DNA of 64,000 nt from positions 13,529,214 through 13,593,213 of the forward strand of contig OZ025273.1 in assembly GCA_964019165.1 (NCBI GenBank), written 5' to 3'. The translations under genes were made by a program, and so were the position numbers. The notes beneath the pieces are model-generated. The model was not told the DNA's origin. It saw only the letters and a list, made by a program, of their open reading frames with translations, and did not search any database. The stretch comes from Mastigias papua. Its lineage: Eukaryota > Cnidaria > Scyphozoa > Rhizostomeae > Mastigiidae. This document shows, one piece after another, positions 11,858 through 26,255 of this stretch; position 1 is the stretch's first letter; each line of letters opens with the position of its first letter.

Positions 11858-13943
11858 CTGAATTGTAGAAGAAAAGTGGATAAAGTCTCTTAAAACATTA
11901 TTGGCTCAAGCAGTTATACTAACACTCAAGTACGAATAAGCGTTATTTAAAAACAAAGTAAGTAGTACTAGCATGACTAACATACTAGATACAAATGTAG
12001 CATGTCTATCCAGTTAATGATTACAGCAATGAAAATGGCGCAAGCTTTAACTCTTACATGCCAAAAGCTCTCACCAATGGATCAAAGACTATGTGCCACT
12101 TTATTCTCCATAGTTGTGGTACTAAACATTGGGGGTCTGTGAGTCTCCCCCAGAACAATTTTTGATGTAACGCCTTCTACAACGTCGGAAAACGCCCTTT
12201 TAGACAATAAAATGCTATTCTTTTCATCGCTGAATTCCATACTGAGAAGGACAATCCGATCAAAAGAAGTTGCATCATTCGCGAAAACTGAATTTATGAC
12301 TAAGACGAACTTGAAAAAGTCGGTGGAACGGAGCAGTCTGAAAATATCAGGGAAATTGGAAAATTGAAGTCATCGACTTCAATTTTCTGACTTGATAAGA
12401 GTATTTTGGGGTTTTACACTCCACACACCCGGCATTCCAGCGCTTGCACGTACATTATATTGCATGTGAAATACATTTCTTGTTAAAGGCTTTCTTATGT
12501 TGACGAAATGCTCTTTTTCTTGGTTCTTTGCATGCGGGCAAGAGGATGAATCCCCATCAAAATAATCGGATCTCATTCTCATCTAAAAGTCAACAATTTC
12601 TCAATATCAATTCTCAAATCTCACTTACACAAGTACAGCTCAATTCTGTCAGTATCTCTTGAGAGATACAATACGGAAAAATATTTCTAAAGCCCAGCGC
12701 CTATAATATTTTATGATGATCTATACCCAGTTACTATAATTTATACCAATTTACGAAAAATTAAGCTAAGCATGAAATTTTATGTTGTACTTTTGCATGC
12801 TGCCTGAGAGGCCTGAAACAGTAACTAGCATACACACATCGTGGGGACATGTTCATACCCGAAATATCTGTCTAGATGCTAGGAAGTTCTCAGAATTATA
12901 CAAAAACACTCTGGTGACATAAGACTGTAGTTAGTGCATGCAACTACTCTGACATTGTCTGTGTCTGGTACTTATATTATGAAAATAAATAATATTGAGT
13001 ATCGAATAACTCTAGGGAGGGTGGGAATAAATTCTTATCGGGGTAAAAAAGTGCTATAGAAATTACTTCCTAGGGATTTGACTAACTGGATGGTTCTGAA
13101 AATAGAACATGTTGATATTGTAAGGACTTGCTAGGACAGACTGACTAACCATGAAGCGTGGTACCAAGTAAGGTAAACAAAGGTAAAGTTATTGTGTACA
13201 CAATGTATGAGTCACTTTCTTGATATCATCCCAGTGACGGAAGAGACTATGGGATGAAACATAATATGGCTAATGAACCCCTCACCGTTGTACAAAAAGG
13301 TATTCTAGTTTGATTTGAAAGACAATTCGGTACCTAAGAGACGTGTCTTTAAAGATAAATTGGCTTATCTCTAGCTAAAGTATCTCTTACATATTTTGGG
13401 CGTCAGAACATTTTACAAGGCTGATCTCTGTAGATCCTACTGTGCTCTTCAAAAGCCAACAAAATAGCAGGTAACATACCAACTATTTATCTAAATCTAT
13501 GTAGTGCTTGGGTGAGATGTACCTGCTTGTGGGTCATGGTCTTCTTTCTGGCTGCTTCTACCGTCTTGATTAATGTGCAATGCTTTCAGCGAATTGCTGG
13601 TGCAAACTATATACTCCAGGAAAAGGTTCACTTTTATCCCTTACAGACTAACCTTTTTACTATATTGTCAGAGCTCATCCTACATTCTTCAGGTCTGAAA
13701 AAGTCCGTCGAGTTCTAATAGCCTAGTTTGGAACCCTTAATGGTGGTTTCTGGTAATGAATGGTACATGGTATTGCAGATATTTTGTTGGCTTTTTATAT
13801 TCTTATAAATAGGCATCAAAATATTCAACAAACATAAAAAAAAGATTATGTACATTAGGGGTCGTGAGTTAACATAGCCTATACTACGAAGAAATAAATC
13901 GACCTCTGACTGAAATAAAATAAGGCATGAATGACCATCAAAC
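11858..13943. other. Intron between exons 13 and 14
   Basis: No second gene or element is recognised. A minus-strand frame at 12379-12582 (68 codons with stop) follows a TTTTAG acceptor-like site but matches nothing. At 12180-12370 the minus strand has another open, protein-like run (DIFRLLRSTDFFKF onward) of unknown nature that does not fit the exon phases. Confidence 0.5.
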
Positions 13944-14036
13944 CGTTTGACTTCTCATGAATTCTTGTGAGACAGAAAGTGCATTGACTACCATCTTGAT
14001 GAAACATGTGTCTTTTGGTATTTCACTTTTGCATGA
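13944..14036 (-). CDS. RNF213-like exon 13
   Basis: Acceptor TTTGTATGTTTTTAG, donor ACG|GTTTGA. It has 31 codons, phase 0 at both ends, from SCKSEIPKDTC to SVSQEFMRSQT. The 'SQ.FMR' pattern directly before the SLRDVER exon is characteristic of RNF213. The donor is weaker than the others, but the fit on both sides is exact. Confidence 0.85.
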
Positions 14037-15229
14037 CTAAAAACATACAAAATATTGTCTACAATAATTTAAATTGGTAAGTAGTGAAGTTTCACATTGT
14101 CATCTACTGCTAGAAGTGCCTGACCCATGTCCCACAAACACTCTTGGATCTCTTGTGAGCTTGAATACAATGACAGAACCATATACAAAAAATATAGTCA
14201 GTAATAACATATCAAAAGGCACCATAAGTGTTGGATGAAACGTTTAAAAGTAATTTTACTAAATGCACTGCTCATCCTGGGATATAGTCTTCGTTCTTCT
14301 GAACATTGTTTCAGGGGGGAAGGGGGACTGTTTACGTGAAGTACGACAATGAAGCGTTAAGTATCTATTTCCTGGCAATTTCAAGCTACTGTTCCAACTA
14401 ATTCTGGCGGCCATTGTAGCATAATTTGCAAACAAAGATGCCGGGAAAGGAAATTAAAGTAATATATAAATGTGCAAAAAGGAATACGATGGGCCATACT
14501 GTGTAGTAATAACTTATAGCAATGTTCTCGACGTTAGCAGAGGCCAGGGTTGTTCTAACCTGCAGTTCTACGCAACATGTGCTGCTCTAAAATCTCCCTT
14601 TGCAGTTCTATACAGAGATTTCTGCACATAGCAGTGTCCTCAATATAATAGACATGAGATAAATATGCAGATCTAAAGATTCCCTAAAAACACATCTAAT
14701 AGAGGCAAAAGCCTAGGCCTACGGCCAACTGTATGAAATACACAAAAATATTCATAAGATTTAGTTTATTAGAAACAAGCTGTAACAAACTTTACAATAG
14801 TAGTCAACATTTCTGATAGATTAAGTAATTTATCATAGAAGTGTACAATGACTGGGACTTTTTCATTTGAGGACTTTTTAAGCAAGTAATTATTTTGAAA
14901 GAAGGATTAATGTTGAATTTTTACTTCAGCAGAGTTAGGATAAATTCGAATAGTCTTACTGATATGAAGTCTTAATGAAAAGCATTGTAGTGCAGTTTCA
15001 AATCTCCGAAGGTAGCTTTGAAATCTCCGGGGACCTATTAGTTATCTTCTACCTCAAAAAAAATATTTATTGGTCCATTTGGTATGAAAAATGCATTGAT
15101 TTGCTGTTGTGATTAGGTATTTGTCACCGTAACATACGTCAATTGGCAATTGGAAAATAAGGCAACCCAATGAAGAGTTGCCCGAGTCATTTAATTCTAC
15201 GCAAAAGCAATACTGCTGTTTTTACTTAC
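14037..15229. other. Intron between exons 12 and 13
   Basis: No mobile element recognised. Two short protein-like minus-strand runs (near 14110-14180 and 14560-14630) have plausible acceptors but wrong phase or early stops, and are not called. Confidence 0.5.
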
Positions 15230-15363
15230 ATATCGCTGAACAATTTGCTTAATATACAATCCTTCGGAGTTTCTTCCCAATCGCCCAAAGTCCCACACAA
15301 GTGGAAGCATGCTGTCTGGGAGTTTATGTACCCTGTATACAAGGTGTCTTAGAGGAATATTTC
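15230..15363 (-). CDS. RNF213-like exon 12
   Basis: Acceptor TTGTTCCCTTCGTAG, donor TAT|GTAAGT. It is 134 nt. It encodes NIPLRHLVYRVHKLP, then SMLPLVWDFGRLG and LYIKQIVQRY. 'LVYRV..LP.SM.PLVWDFG' is one of the most conserved blocks of RNF213 after the first Walker B. Confidence 0.95.
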
Positions 15364-17121
15364 CTACGAAGGGAACAAAGACTCAACATATATCGAAGCT
15401 ATATCAAAATCTACCAAGTACTACTTGGCAATAGCAAAACATGGCAAAGACAATGTGAAATGTATCACTATATAGACAACCAATAATATTTAGATTGTTG
15501 GGGAAGCAAAGATTTCTCTTGAATTAAACGATAAATGAACCCGTCTAAGCACAGACTTTATTAAGGAGTTTGATGTAGACTAAACGAGTAATTTATGCCA
15601 GACCAATAGGGGACCTCAAATTGAGACACATGATGCACATTGGTATTTTATACCGTACCTCTTGGGATCATGTTGGCCCGCCCCAAACTTTCTTTCTGGG
15701 ACTCACCTCGTCGTCGGTCTTACTCAATACCGAGTATCTATTCCATAGTTTTCTGTTTCTCAGAGATATTCCACTTTTCTGAGCGAGCAATGCTAGAGTC
15801 CGGCATGGCATTACTACTTTACTGAGACCTATAAATACAAATTAGGTCCCTTTCTGAGAGCGCAACTGATCTTGTACCAGATGATCACACAGAACAATGG
15901 ACCTTTCGTGAAACTGAATGAACGTATTTGGCATCATCCTTACAATCCGCGTGAAGAGGTACAGGTAAAACTTGTGTCATTGGTAGTTCACTGGCCCTTC
16001 AGGCAAAAATATCGTATTTTATCTGTATCAAATTTCTATCCACGATATATATTTCACTTTTCTAGTGTAGGCTTTTCAGATCCATAAGTGATCTCTGCCT
16101 TCTACGATTAACAGCTGGAAGTTGAGGACGAGGTAGTATATCGGAGTACATTACAAAACACTACATATCTGGTATTCCTTTCTACAGGAAATAAACAGCT
16201 TAATTTCGGCTCAATCAATGCAATTAAAGAATTTGATCTTGGAATGTTAACTGAAATTTTAGCCTTTGCATGCAGTATATTTATCAATTTGCGTATTAAC
16301 TCTTCCCTTGCCACTGTAAACGCCGACGATTTTATTCTGTCTTTATTTTCGATTTTGTGTATCTTTACATTCTTGTATTCCTTCTATTCTTGTATCATAG
16401 CGTTGGCCTGAATTAGCTTATTAACTATCTAGGTAGCCAACTGTAAATTAATTCTTACTGATACTAATCCTGTCAGCCAGAAGAATGCTTCGAAAAAACA
16501 TACATTAAATATGGCAGGAAATTTTATTTTGTTAGTATAGAGCCAAATAGTAATTCACACAATGGATGTCGAAAGATTTTCAACTTTAATTGTTCTTGCA
16601 GTACTATTAAACTACGTTTCTTCTCACTGTAGAGTAGCCCTTGTCTTGCACTGAAAATACTCAAAGAAGGGACAATAACGTAATGACACAATTAAGTCAT
16701 GCGGGGCTTTTGTCACAAACTAATTTGGGGATGAGCTTATTAGGGGGAAGGACTTAGTAAATGTAGAGGTCCTCAGGTCTACCAAAGACAATATCTTAAC
16801 TCATTTTTAAGCATAAAATGCGATGATCTAACTGCAAATTGAGATGGTACCACAAAGGAGAAAGTTGGGTAGTTTTTTCTCAAATAATAGCACATGTGAA
16901 CAGGGCAATAGCGGAATTTTAAAAGTTTTGTTGCTTTTAATATTTATTATACTGAGCCCAGATAGCCCTCATGGGGGCTTATTCGAGGGTGGGGGTTTAT
17001 TTGCAAGAAATCCTTCTGTGAGTGGGAGCATGTTCGAGGGGAGCATATTAGAAGGAAGAGACTTACTCGAACCATTGCGGTATGCTCTAACTAGTCTAAA
17101 AATCAGAGAAAAAATGTATAC
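15364..17121. other. Intron between exons 11 and 12
   Basis: No exon or mobile element supported. At 16960-17060 the plus strand has a G-rich, imperfectly repeated stretch (gaggg/ggggg blocks). Confidence 0.55.
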
Positions 17122-17204
17122 CTAGTTTTTCTGGTGCGTCCTCAGATTTAACATGATAACCCAAACCAGCAGATTCAAGTTTATTTATCATCTCATTCGT
17201 ATGC
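17122..17204 (-). CDS. RNF213-like exon 11
   Basis: Acceptor ATTCTTCCGTAG, donor CTAG|GTATAC. It is 83 nt. It encodes HTNEMINKLESAGLGYHVKS then EDAPEKL. The first base completes the Lys of ...NPYRK from exon 10, giving the expected 'NPYRKH..EMI..LE.AGLGY' of the family. A 7.5-kb intron full of Penelope-like elements separates it from exon 10. Confidence 0.95.
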
Positions 17205-17479
17205 CTACGGAAGAATGAGTGAATTACGAATAAATTGTTATATATAGGTTCCAACAAAGCGGGACACAAGCGAGGAAGTAGGGGTAGACTGGTCGAGAAG
17301 TATAAGACAGTTGTGATTCGAACGAGTTGGCCTAAAATACATGAAAATGAACCAAGAACATTCAATGGCTTATGACTTACAGTAGATCCCTATGACATAT
17401 TTTACCAGCACATATACTATGATAAATAGTAGCCTACACCAAATAGCCTTAAAGACGAAGTTCGGTCCATAACTAATAC

Positions 17480-19054
<1,575 letters not shown>

Positions 19055-20420
19055 CTTTTACCTAAGATCCACAAGGGTCTTAGTAGTGTTAAGTGGCGTC
19101 CAGTCATCTCTAATTGTGGTAGCATAACAGAGCATAAATTAGAGTATTTAGATCACCACCTCAATCCGTGGGTCAGCTTCACTAAGTCTTACGTTAAGGA
19201 TTCTAACCACTTTCTAGCTAAACTAGGTAAGTTATGTAGCATACCGGATGGAGCTTTTCTCTGCACTTTTGATGTAGCAGGGCTTTATCCAAGTATACCC
19301 CATGGGGAGGGTCTTGGGGCTATGAGGGAAGCATTAGTTGGGAGAGTTAATTCAACCGTGGCTTCTGAAACCCTAGTTGGGTTGGCATCCCTCGTCCTTA
19401 ATAACAACTATTTTGACATTAACGGCAAGATATATAGGCAGAAGCAAGGGATAGCAATAGGCACGAAGATCGCTCCGGCCTATGCTAATCTCTTTATGAG
19501 TGGGTTGGAAGAGAGGTTGTTGGAGGCTTCGGTGAACAAACCACTGGTCTGGATGAGATTCATCGATGATGTTGTCTTTATTTGAACCCATGGGGAGGAG
19601 AACCCGAAGCTTTTCATCGGCTATCTCAAAAGTAGCCATGACACCATTAAATTTACTAGCGAGTATTCCCGGGAAACTATTAGTTTTTTAGATGTCCAGG
19701 TCACTATGGGTGAGGGGGCAGCTTTTTTGCAAGCCAACTGATACACATCAGTTCTTGCATAGGAAATCTTGTCATCCATGGCATACTAAAAAGGCGATCC
19801 CCTATAGTCAAGCCTTTAGGTACCGTAGGATATGTTCGGAGGATCGTCAGTTTCAGAGTAGGTTAGGTGAGTTGACTGGATGGTTAAATGATAGGGGCTA
19901 TGAAGAGCCGCTAGTTAATGAACAGATAGACAGGGTACATAGGTTGGATAGGGGGACTCTTCTAGATACGACAGGTAGGGAACCCAACCCGGGGAGGGGT
20001 GATAGAATTCCATTAGTTATTACATACCATCCAGCGCTCAACAGTGTGGGGACAACATTAAGGGATCTCCACCCTATGCCTTCCAATTTGGAAGAGCATT
20101 GGTCGGTTTTTCCTGAACCTCCGGTCACTGCATTTAGATGATGTAAGAACCTTAAGGATATATTAGTTAGGGCTAGACTTACTAACAAAAATAACTGTGA
20201 TACAAGGGGTTGAGCTCGTTGTGAAAAGTCCAGATGCCAAGTGTGTCAATCTATGTCTGATAGCGATAGTCTCCATTCCCACGTAACTAAGAAGGAACAT
20301 AAGATTAATTCTTCCTCTAATTGTGATTCGTCGAATGTTGTGTACTTGTTTCATTGTGTTGTGTGTGGTTTCCAGTATGTGGGTAGTACTAGCACGCCGT
20401 CTAGGCTTAGGTTTAATACT
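19055..20420 (+). pseudogene. PLE 1 reverse transcriptase-endonuclease ORF
   Basis: RT motifs of the Penelope type, in order: SVKWRPVISNCGS (about 19090), LCTFDVAGLYPSIP (motif A, 19261-19305), IYRQKQGIAIGTKIAPAYAN (motif B, about 19430), RFIDDVVFI (motif C, about 19557), ISFLDVQV (about 19680). The connector reads KPTDTHQFLHRKSCHP then IPYSQAFRYRRICS, and the GIY-YIG part reads VVYLFHCVVCGFQYVGSTS (about 20330). Lesions: a TGA right after motif C (19583-19585, where Trp is usual), frameshift(s) between about 19700 and 20160, and TAA at 20420. The enzyme would prime reverse transcription from an endonuclease nick; this copy is dead. Confidence 0.9.
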
Positions 20421-21137
20421 TAATAGGCATGTTATCGTAGTTTTAGGTCAGGATCTTCAGTTCCCCAGATGGACTTCTTTAGGCATTTTTCTGAGGAGGG
20501 ACATCATGGGTTTCTGGAAGACAGTCGTGTTACTATAATTGATAAGCTTGTTGGGGGGGGGATAGGATACGTGAGATTTTCTGGCAACATAAGCTAGACA
20601 CTTTCACACCCTAGGGCCTTAATGTTAGGGAAGTAGACACATAGTATTATTATTTATGTCAGATTATTGGTATGTTTTCATTTACATACTCTCCGTCATT
20701 CCCTCTCTACTATGTACCTTGTTTTTATTCCAGTTATTTAGGTTGCTCTACATTTTAGTTATCCAGTCTTTCGTCGTATTAGGTTTCTCTGCTCTCTATA
20801 TAATCTATTTTAGTTTGTGTTTGGCTTTCCTTCTATTGCATTACTTACTTACCTTTGTATTGCATGGTATTCTCCTAACTCCGGTGGGAGGGACATCATC
20901 ATCCTCTTTAACACCCCTATCTTCTGTGCGAACTCTCCTTTCCCCTCTCTTCAATTTTAGATGTTATTCATTGTAGTCCTGTTGTATTGTATAGAGTACG
21001 GTTTTGTTTTAACATGATTATATATTGTTCCTCTTGTATTATGGTTATAAATGCGCAAAATGTGGCTGGCATGATATTACTGATGAAGGCTTGTGCCGAA
21101 ACGTTTGAAATGGAGTAATTGTATTTCTTGAAGTCTA
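20241..21137 (+). repeat. Right arm of PLE 1
   Basis: The 3' part of the main copy: GIY-YIG, then ESFWQHKLDTFTP-like C-terminus (about 20570-20615), then a 3' region of about 0.5 kb. It pairs with 18158-19054. A poly-G run at 20551-20558 has a different length from the left arm's poly-C and shifts the frame. Confidence 0.9.
21074..21112 (+). ncRNA. Hammerhead-ribozyme-like motif, right arm of PLE 1
   Basis: CTGATGA (21080-21086), stem II GGC-TTGT-GCC (21088-21097), GAAA (21098-21101), then CGTTT. Reading ACGT as a two-base-pair stem III leaves U-U at the cleavage position; the following tgaaatgg can pair loosely with atatta before the core. The very short stem III suits the dimer-dependent hammerheads known from Penelope elements. 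One extra A at the base of stem II is atypical. Confidence 0.55.
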
Positions 21138-21183
21138 TCTATATTTATAACTTACTTGGTTGGTTGTAGCTTATTGACGTCTA

Positions 21184-21362
<179 letters not shown>

Positions 21363-21364
21363 TT

Positions 21365-22640
21365 CTGCCACAGTGTCTCACAATAAGTAAATCAGAAATG
21401 AAGCGAAGAGACACGAAAATTCATGTCAAGTTACAAAACGTGTTTCGGATTTACTCAAATCCATCGTCAGTTGCTGAAATTAACAATGAATACTAACAGA
21501 GCATACGTTGTAAAGTCAATCGAGGATCAGGCGAAAACACTGATCGAAAAGAGAAGAGAACAAGAACCATTACAAAAGAGTTGGAAAGCTAATGAGACAT
21601 TATAGTGCTGAACCTGTCTAGTAAGGCTGGGTCCCTCTCACATAATATGCAGAGCCTCATTTATCTTCAGCTGATAGTGTGTTCCAGCAGAATCTTTAAC
21701 TTTAAAACAGGTCTCACTAGAAGCATTATTACAGGCATCACAACTTTGGAGATGTTTACATACATGAGAATTTTTATCTGAGAAAAGATGCTCACGAACA
21801 CGAGTTGATATGTATCGGGATGTTTCACCAACATATACAGGAACTACATTCCGCACAAGTGAATTCATAGACAACACAAGAACGTAGCGATCTAGGCACA
21901 AAGTCTTTTACCCTAATTAAGTTTTTAATCTTAATGGAAGAACATACTAGTTTAATTTAGATTATTGCAATATGTTTTGATGAATGCACGGAGTTTTTGT
22001 TGAGCAAAATTGGAAAAAGGAAGGTATGGTAGCCTAAAATAGTGTGTTATTGTAATCAGATAATGAAGAAGTATCATTTTTATCAAAGATATATACTAAC
22101 TAGCTTATCTATTAAATGTTCAGGAAATCGAGTACTTTTAAATATGAGTCAACAGTTTGACATCCGTAATAAAAGACAGAAGAGAGTTGTTGATGTTGTA
22201 AGCTTTGTCCATCAAAGTGCGAATAAGTCCAACTTTGTACGAACAAGAAGTAAAGCTGAAGAAGTTAGCAAGTAATCCAATGAAAGTCTTTTTATGATAC
22301 AGTGAAGTTTTGAGATAAGATGGATCATTGTTATCAATGTAGACATCAAGGAAAACCAAAATCTTACTAACTTGCTTTTACATCGTAAATTTGATATTTG
22401 TATGCTGTGTGTTAAGAAATTCGAAAAAGGATAAAGCGTCATTGTCAGTGTTGAACACGCAAAATGTGTCATCAACATAATGTCGATAGAAAATAACAGA
22501 AGGACCATCATACTTGTTAAGCTAGATATTGTCATCAAGAGATTAGCCAACACAGATGCAAGTGTGTGTGCATGAAACATACTATAAATTATTTTTGTGC
22601 TGCAATGAGCTGCAAGTCTTGCTGTTGGTGCTAATACGAA
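21365..22640 (-). mobile_element. Penelope-like element 2, RT-GIY copy
   Basis: Minus-strand Penelope-type coding remains from a different family than PLE 1. RT motif B region near 22540 (SVLANLLM). Motif C at about 22495-22465 reads FYRHYVDDTFCVF. Then VSKILVFLDVYIDNND (about 22350) and connector KTSLYHKKTFIGLLANFFS (about 22290). GIY-YIG at 21840-21640 reads PVYVGETSRYISTRVREHLF, with Cys/His residues after it. Frames shift several times. A hammerhead motif follows at 21475-21431, then the (TA)n tract. The upstream end stops near the (CA)n tract. Confidence 0.85.
21431..21480 (-). ncRNA. Hammerhead ribozyme motif of PLE 2
   Basis: Minus strand: 5' stem I GCAA, core CTGACGA (21470-21464), stem II GGATTT-GAGT-AAATCC (6 bp), GAAA (21446-21443), a tiny stem III (AC..GT), U-U at the cleavage position, then TTGT pairing back to GCAA. 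All conserved core positions of a hammerhead (CUGANGA...GAAA...UH) are present. It lies 3' of the GIY-YIG frame, where Penelope elements are known to carry such ribozymes. Confidence 0.7.
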
Positions 22641-22675
22641 CATGTCCTTGTCTTGTTACATGGTTATGTAATACA

Positions 22676-22721
22676 TTAACACACACAGACACACACAGAC
22701 ACACACAGACACACACAGACA

Positions 22722-22761
<40 letters not shown>

Positions 22762-22825
22762 TATACAGACACACACAACACACACAGACAGACACACACA
22801 GACAGACACACACAAAACACACACA

Positions 22826-22885
<60 letters not shown>

Positions 22886-22886
22886 T
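22676..22886. repeat. (CA)n-rich microsatellite
   Basis: About 210 bp of CACACA with interspersed CACACAGA units. It separates the two oppositely oriented parts of PLE 2. Confidence 0.95.
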
Positions 22887-23675
<789 letters not shown>

Positions 23676-23689
23676 TATACACCATTGTA

Positions 23690-24350
23690 TATTGCTAAAT
23701 GTAATCTCCACCACACACTCGTTGAATAGATTGCTAGCTTTAAATGTGATAGATCAACTGTAATAAGGATTGATGGATTCCTCTCTAACCGGCAATTTAT
23801 CACAACTGGTGTACCTCAGGGCTCTTGGATGTGTCCTATTGTATCAATCCTCCTCATAAACGACCTGCTCATCTTCCTGTATTTACTTTCTAAATGCTGA
23901 TGCTTCCGGAGGTTTATCACCTTCATCTGATAAATAGCACCTTAACTTCTACAACATTTCACCCTATCGAAACAACACAACTTTAATTCTGACCAATCTA
24001 GCAGATCCTTTGAACTTCTAAAGGCATTTTCACAAAGAGGGTCCGCTGGAAGTCAAAATTATTATCCCCACTCAACTGAGGCATGGTTGACTCATTATAG
24101 CCTCTACGAACTCTCATCCTTTCCAAGTTAGGCTAATTATTCCTCAAACTCTTTCCCACAAATCATCTTTCATTCAAAGAAATTTGCCGATTATTGAACG
24201 ACATGCCCTGTATGCCCTTCCCCGAATCACTTATCTCGCCTATTTTCTCATATAACTTCAACAATCCTGATTTTATCTGTCTATGTGCTTAGACTTTGTT
24301 TCTTCCTTTGTCCGGCTGTCCTATAGACCCCAAAGCTGCTTGACCTGCAT
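23690..24350 (+). pseudogene. LINE RT relic, 3' half
   Basis: A plus-strand degenerate RT reads HHTLVEWIASF, then [20 protein letters not shown] and PQGSWMCPIVSILLINDLL (motif B region 'GVPQGS..CP...L.INDL'). A decayed DDS/ADD region (NADASGG) follows near 23900. Motif order and strand fit as the continuation of 17480-17990, with the Penelope cluster between. Confidence 0.55.
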
Positions 24351-24737
24351 TGATTGTTACACAAAAGACAAGGAACAACGTGATGTCCATTTGACGAGTC
24401 CATGTCAAATATAAGGTTGTTAATACATGCTCTGCAGCATAATACATGTTGGCTTTGGATTGTTAAACTTTCCCTTTACATGAAAAGCAACATCATAAAA
24501 GCGTTTATTTTTAACATATCGAGGTGCCTATCAGGAGACAATGCATCAATCATGATCTCTTGAGTCTTTTCACATTTTCTAACATTTATTTTGCAATTTA
24601 CATAGCTTGCTTGGAGTATCTAAATTATAAATCAAACTGCAAATAACCTTTCTAAAGCTAATCTCACAAGTAATGATAATAATAATTTCCCTACTAAGAA
24701 CATACAACGTGTGAAATTCAACATCTGTTAGACTTAC
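24351..24737. other. Intron sequence next to exon 10 donor
   Basis: No feature recognised beyond intron of the RNF213-like gene. Confidence 0.6.
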
Positions 24738-24979
24738 TTGCGATATGGATTACATGCTGCAATTATATTTAATCCACAAGACTTCAAGTCTAGAGGTTCC
24801 CCATCCATTCTTTTATCACACATGATCTCCTTAATCAAACCAATTGCAATGGTAGTATTTGCTTCATCAAAAAACAGGACAGTTTCCACAGGTATATCCC
24901 TTTTCCAGTTTTCTTTAGCAAGCTCAATAGACTGATTTACTCTGCGTCTAATCTCAACTTCAGTTACTCCACCATGCAC
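24738..24979 (-). CDS. RNF213-like exon 10 (Walker B)
   Basis: Acceptor TTGCGGTGCCAG, donor CGCAA|GTAAGT. It is 242 nt. It encodes VHGGVTEVEIRRRV, then ETVLFFDEANTTIAIGLIKE (Walker B, 'FFDEAN'), then MCDKRMDGEPL and GLNIIAACNPYRK (sensor 1, 'IAACNP'). This is the core ATP-hydrolysis half of AAA+ module 1 and is very strongly conserved in RNF213. Confidence 0.97.
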
Positions 24980-25359
24980 CTGGCACCGCAACGAAAGGAA
25001 TAGTGAAAAACTTCAGAGAAAAAAGAGTAGAAAGAATCCATTACCAGGACGTGCAATTTTACTAAAGAAAGGGAAGGAACAATTCGTTCTTTCCAAACAT
25101 AAACGGGCTACAAGTGTTCATCTCAGTAAAAGAGTAAAATAGACAGAATTGACTTGTTGCGATTGATTCACAGCCAGTACTACGCATCACATCATTGTAT
25201 ACATCAACAAGCGTAAAGTATGTTCTACTTGACCACCACCGTTCTAAACAATGATTTATAACAGCTAATGTTGCAATATCATGGCACAGTGCAAAGAACT
25301 ATGTTATGAATAACAGTTTGTTACATTGCACACATAGCAAAGACATTTTATTTTCATAC

Positions 25360-25477
25360 TTTTACTAAAGTCATGTTTTGTGGGCCACCAGGTCCTGCTT
25401 TTATACTGCACATGAAGCGTATGAGATGCGTTTTTCCACAGCCAGTTTCACCCATTATAATGACAGGTATTCGTGCT
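25360..25477 (-). CDS. RNF213-like exon 9 (Walker A)
   Basis: Acceptor ACCTTTTTAG, donor AAA|GTATGA. It is 118 nt. It encodes ARIPVIIMGETGCGKTHLIR, a perfect Walker A (GETGCGKT), then FMCSIKAGPGG and MTLVK. The ATP-binding loop of AAA+ module 1 is intact, so nucleotide binding is expected. Confidence 0.97.
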
Positions 25478-25621
25478 CTAAAAAGGTCATAAAATCAATA
25501 GATATAAAGGACCATAGTTGCAAACGTGTCACGTAACTTCCTATCGATCAAGAAGCAAGTGACAAGAAGACACACAAAGGCTCTGTATGTAAATCGGCAA
25601 AAACTAGGTTAGACATAATAC

Positions 25622-25744
25622 CTGAATCGCATATCAATGGCCAATATTTTCTTCACATTATCCATTGTAAGTTCGTAAGCTGGGTCTGGATCAAAGTTTC
25701 CTTCTATACCCATTACCAGGCGCAAAACATCCAATTTCCTTGAC
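25622..25744 (-). CDS. RNF213-like exon 8
   Basis: Acceptor ATTCTCAG, donor TTCAG|GTATTA. It is 123 nt. It encodes SRKLDVLRLVMGIEGN, then YELTMDNVKKILAIDMRF, directly ahead of the Walker A exon, as in family members ('YELT.DN..KILAI.MRFR'). Confidence 0.95.
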
Positions 25745-26060
25745 CTGAGAATATAAAAATATATCTATTATTTTTGTTGTTGAATAACATTATCACAATT
25801 AAAGTCGACTAGAAGCTCGCTATAAAAAAGCCAAGAGATTACCAGAAAGGAAACAAAACATTTAGCTTTATTCTTGTCGCTGCGTAACGCCATTCGAAAA
25901 TTATTCCTAATGGAATTAAAACCTATAATCAATTCAATCTTCAGCAGTGAGAAAGTCGAAAGCCGGATGAAATCTCTAATGCAAAATAAGACTTTACGAA
26001 TTTTCTGAACATAAGAGATTGATATTACACAATATTAGCTTCAACTGTTCTAAAAGGTAC

Positions 26061-26255
26061 CTGTCCCAATTCTCAAATTTCGAAGTTAAGTCCACTCCAT
26101 TCCCTTTAAGACCTTTATAGAGTTGTTCTGTCATTGTTTGTTGTATAATGACCTGTCGATTTTCCCTGTCTATTCTACTATCAGGCATATTATCAGTAAA
26201 CCCAAGGAAGGTCAATGTCCCTTTGTCCATGTTAAAGAACAAATATGGATGCTCG
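26061..26255 (-). CDS. RNF213-like exon 7
   Basis: Acceptor TTTATGTTTTCAG, donor GACAG|GTACCT. It is 195 nt. It encodes EHPYLFFNMDKGTLTFLGF, then RENRQVIIQQTMTEQLYKGL, the 'HPY.FFN.D..T.TF.GF' block of RNF213. Confidence 0.95.

Noticed and set aside
14105..14185. Minus-strand open run SSSQEIQECLWDMGQALLAV
   Set aside because: No splice borders in the right phase and no match to RNF213 at this position.
14555..14640. Minus-strand exon-like segment (NLCIELQREILEQHML)
   Set aside because: Its donor phase does not fit the neighbours; the segment at 13944-14036 fits phase and family sequence exactly.
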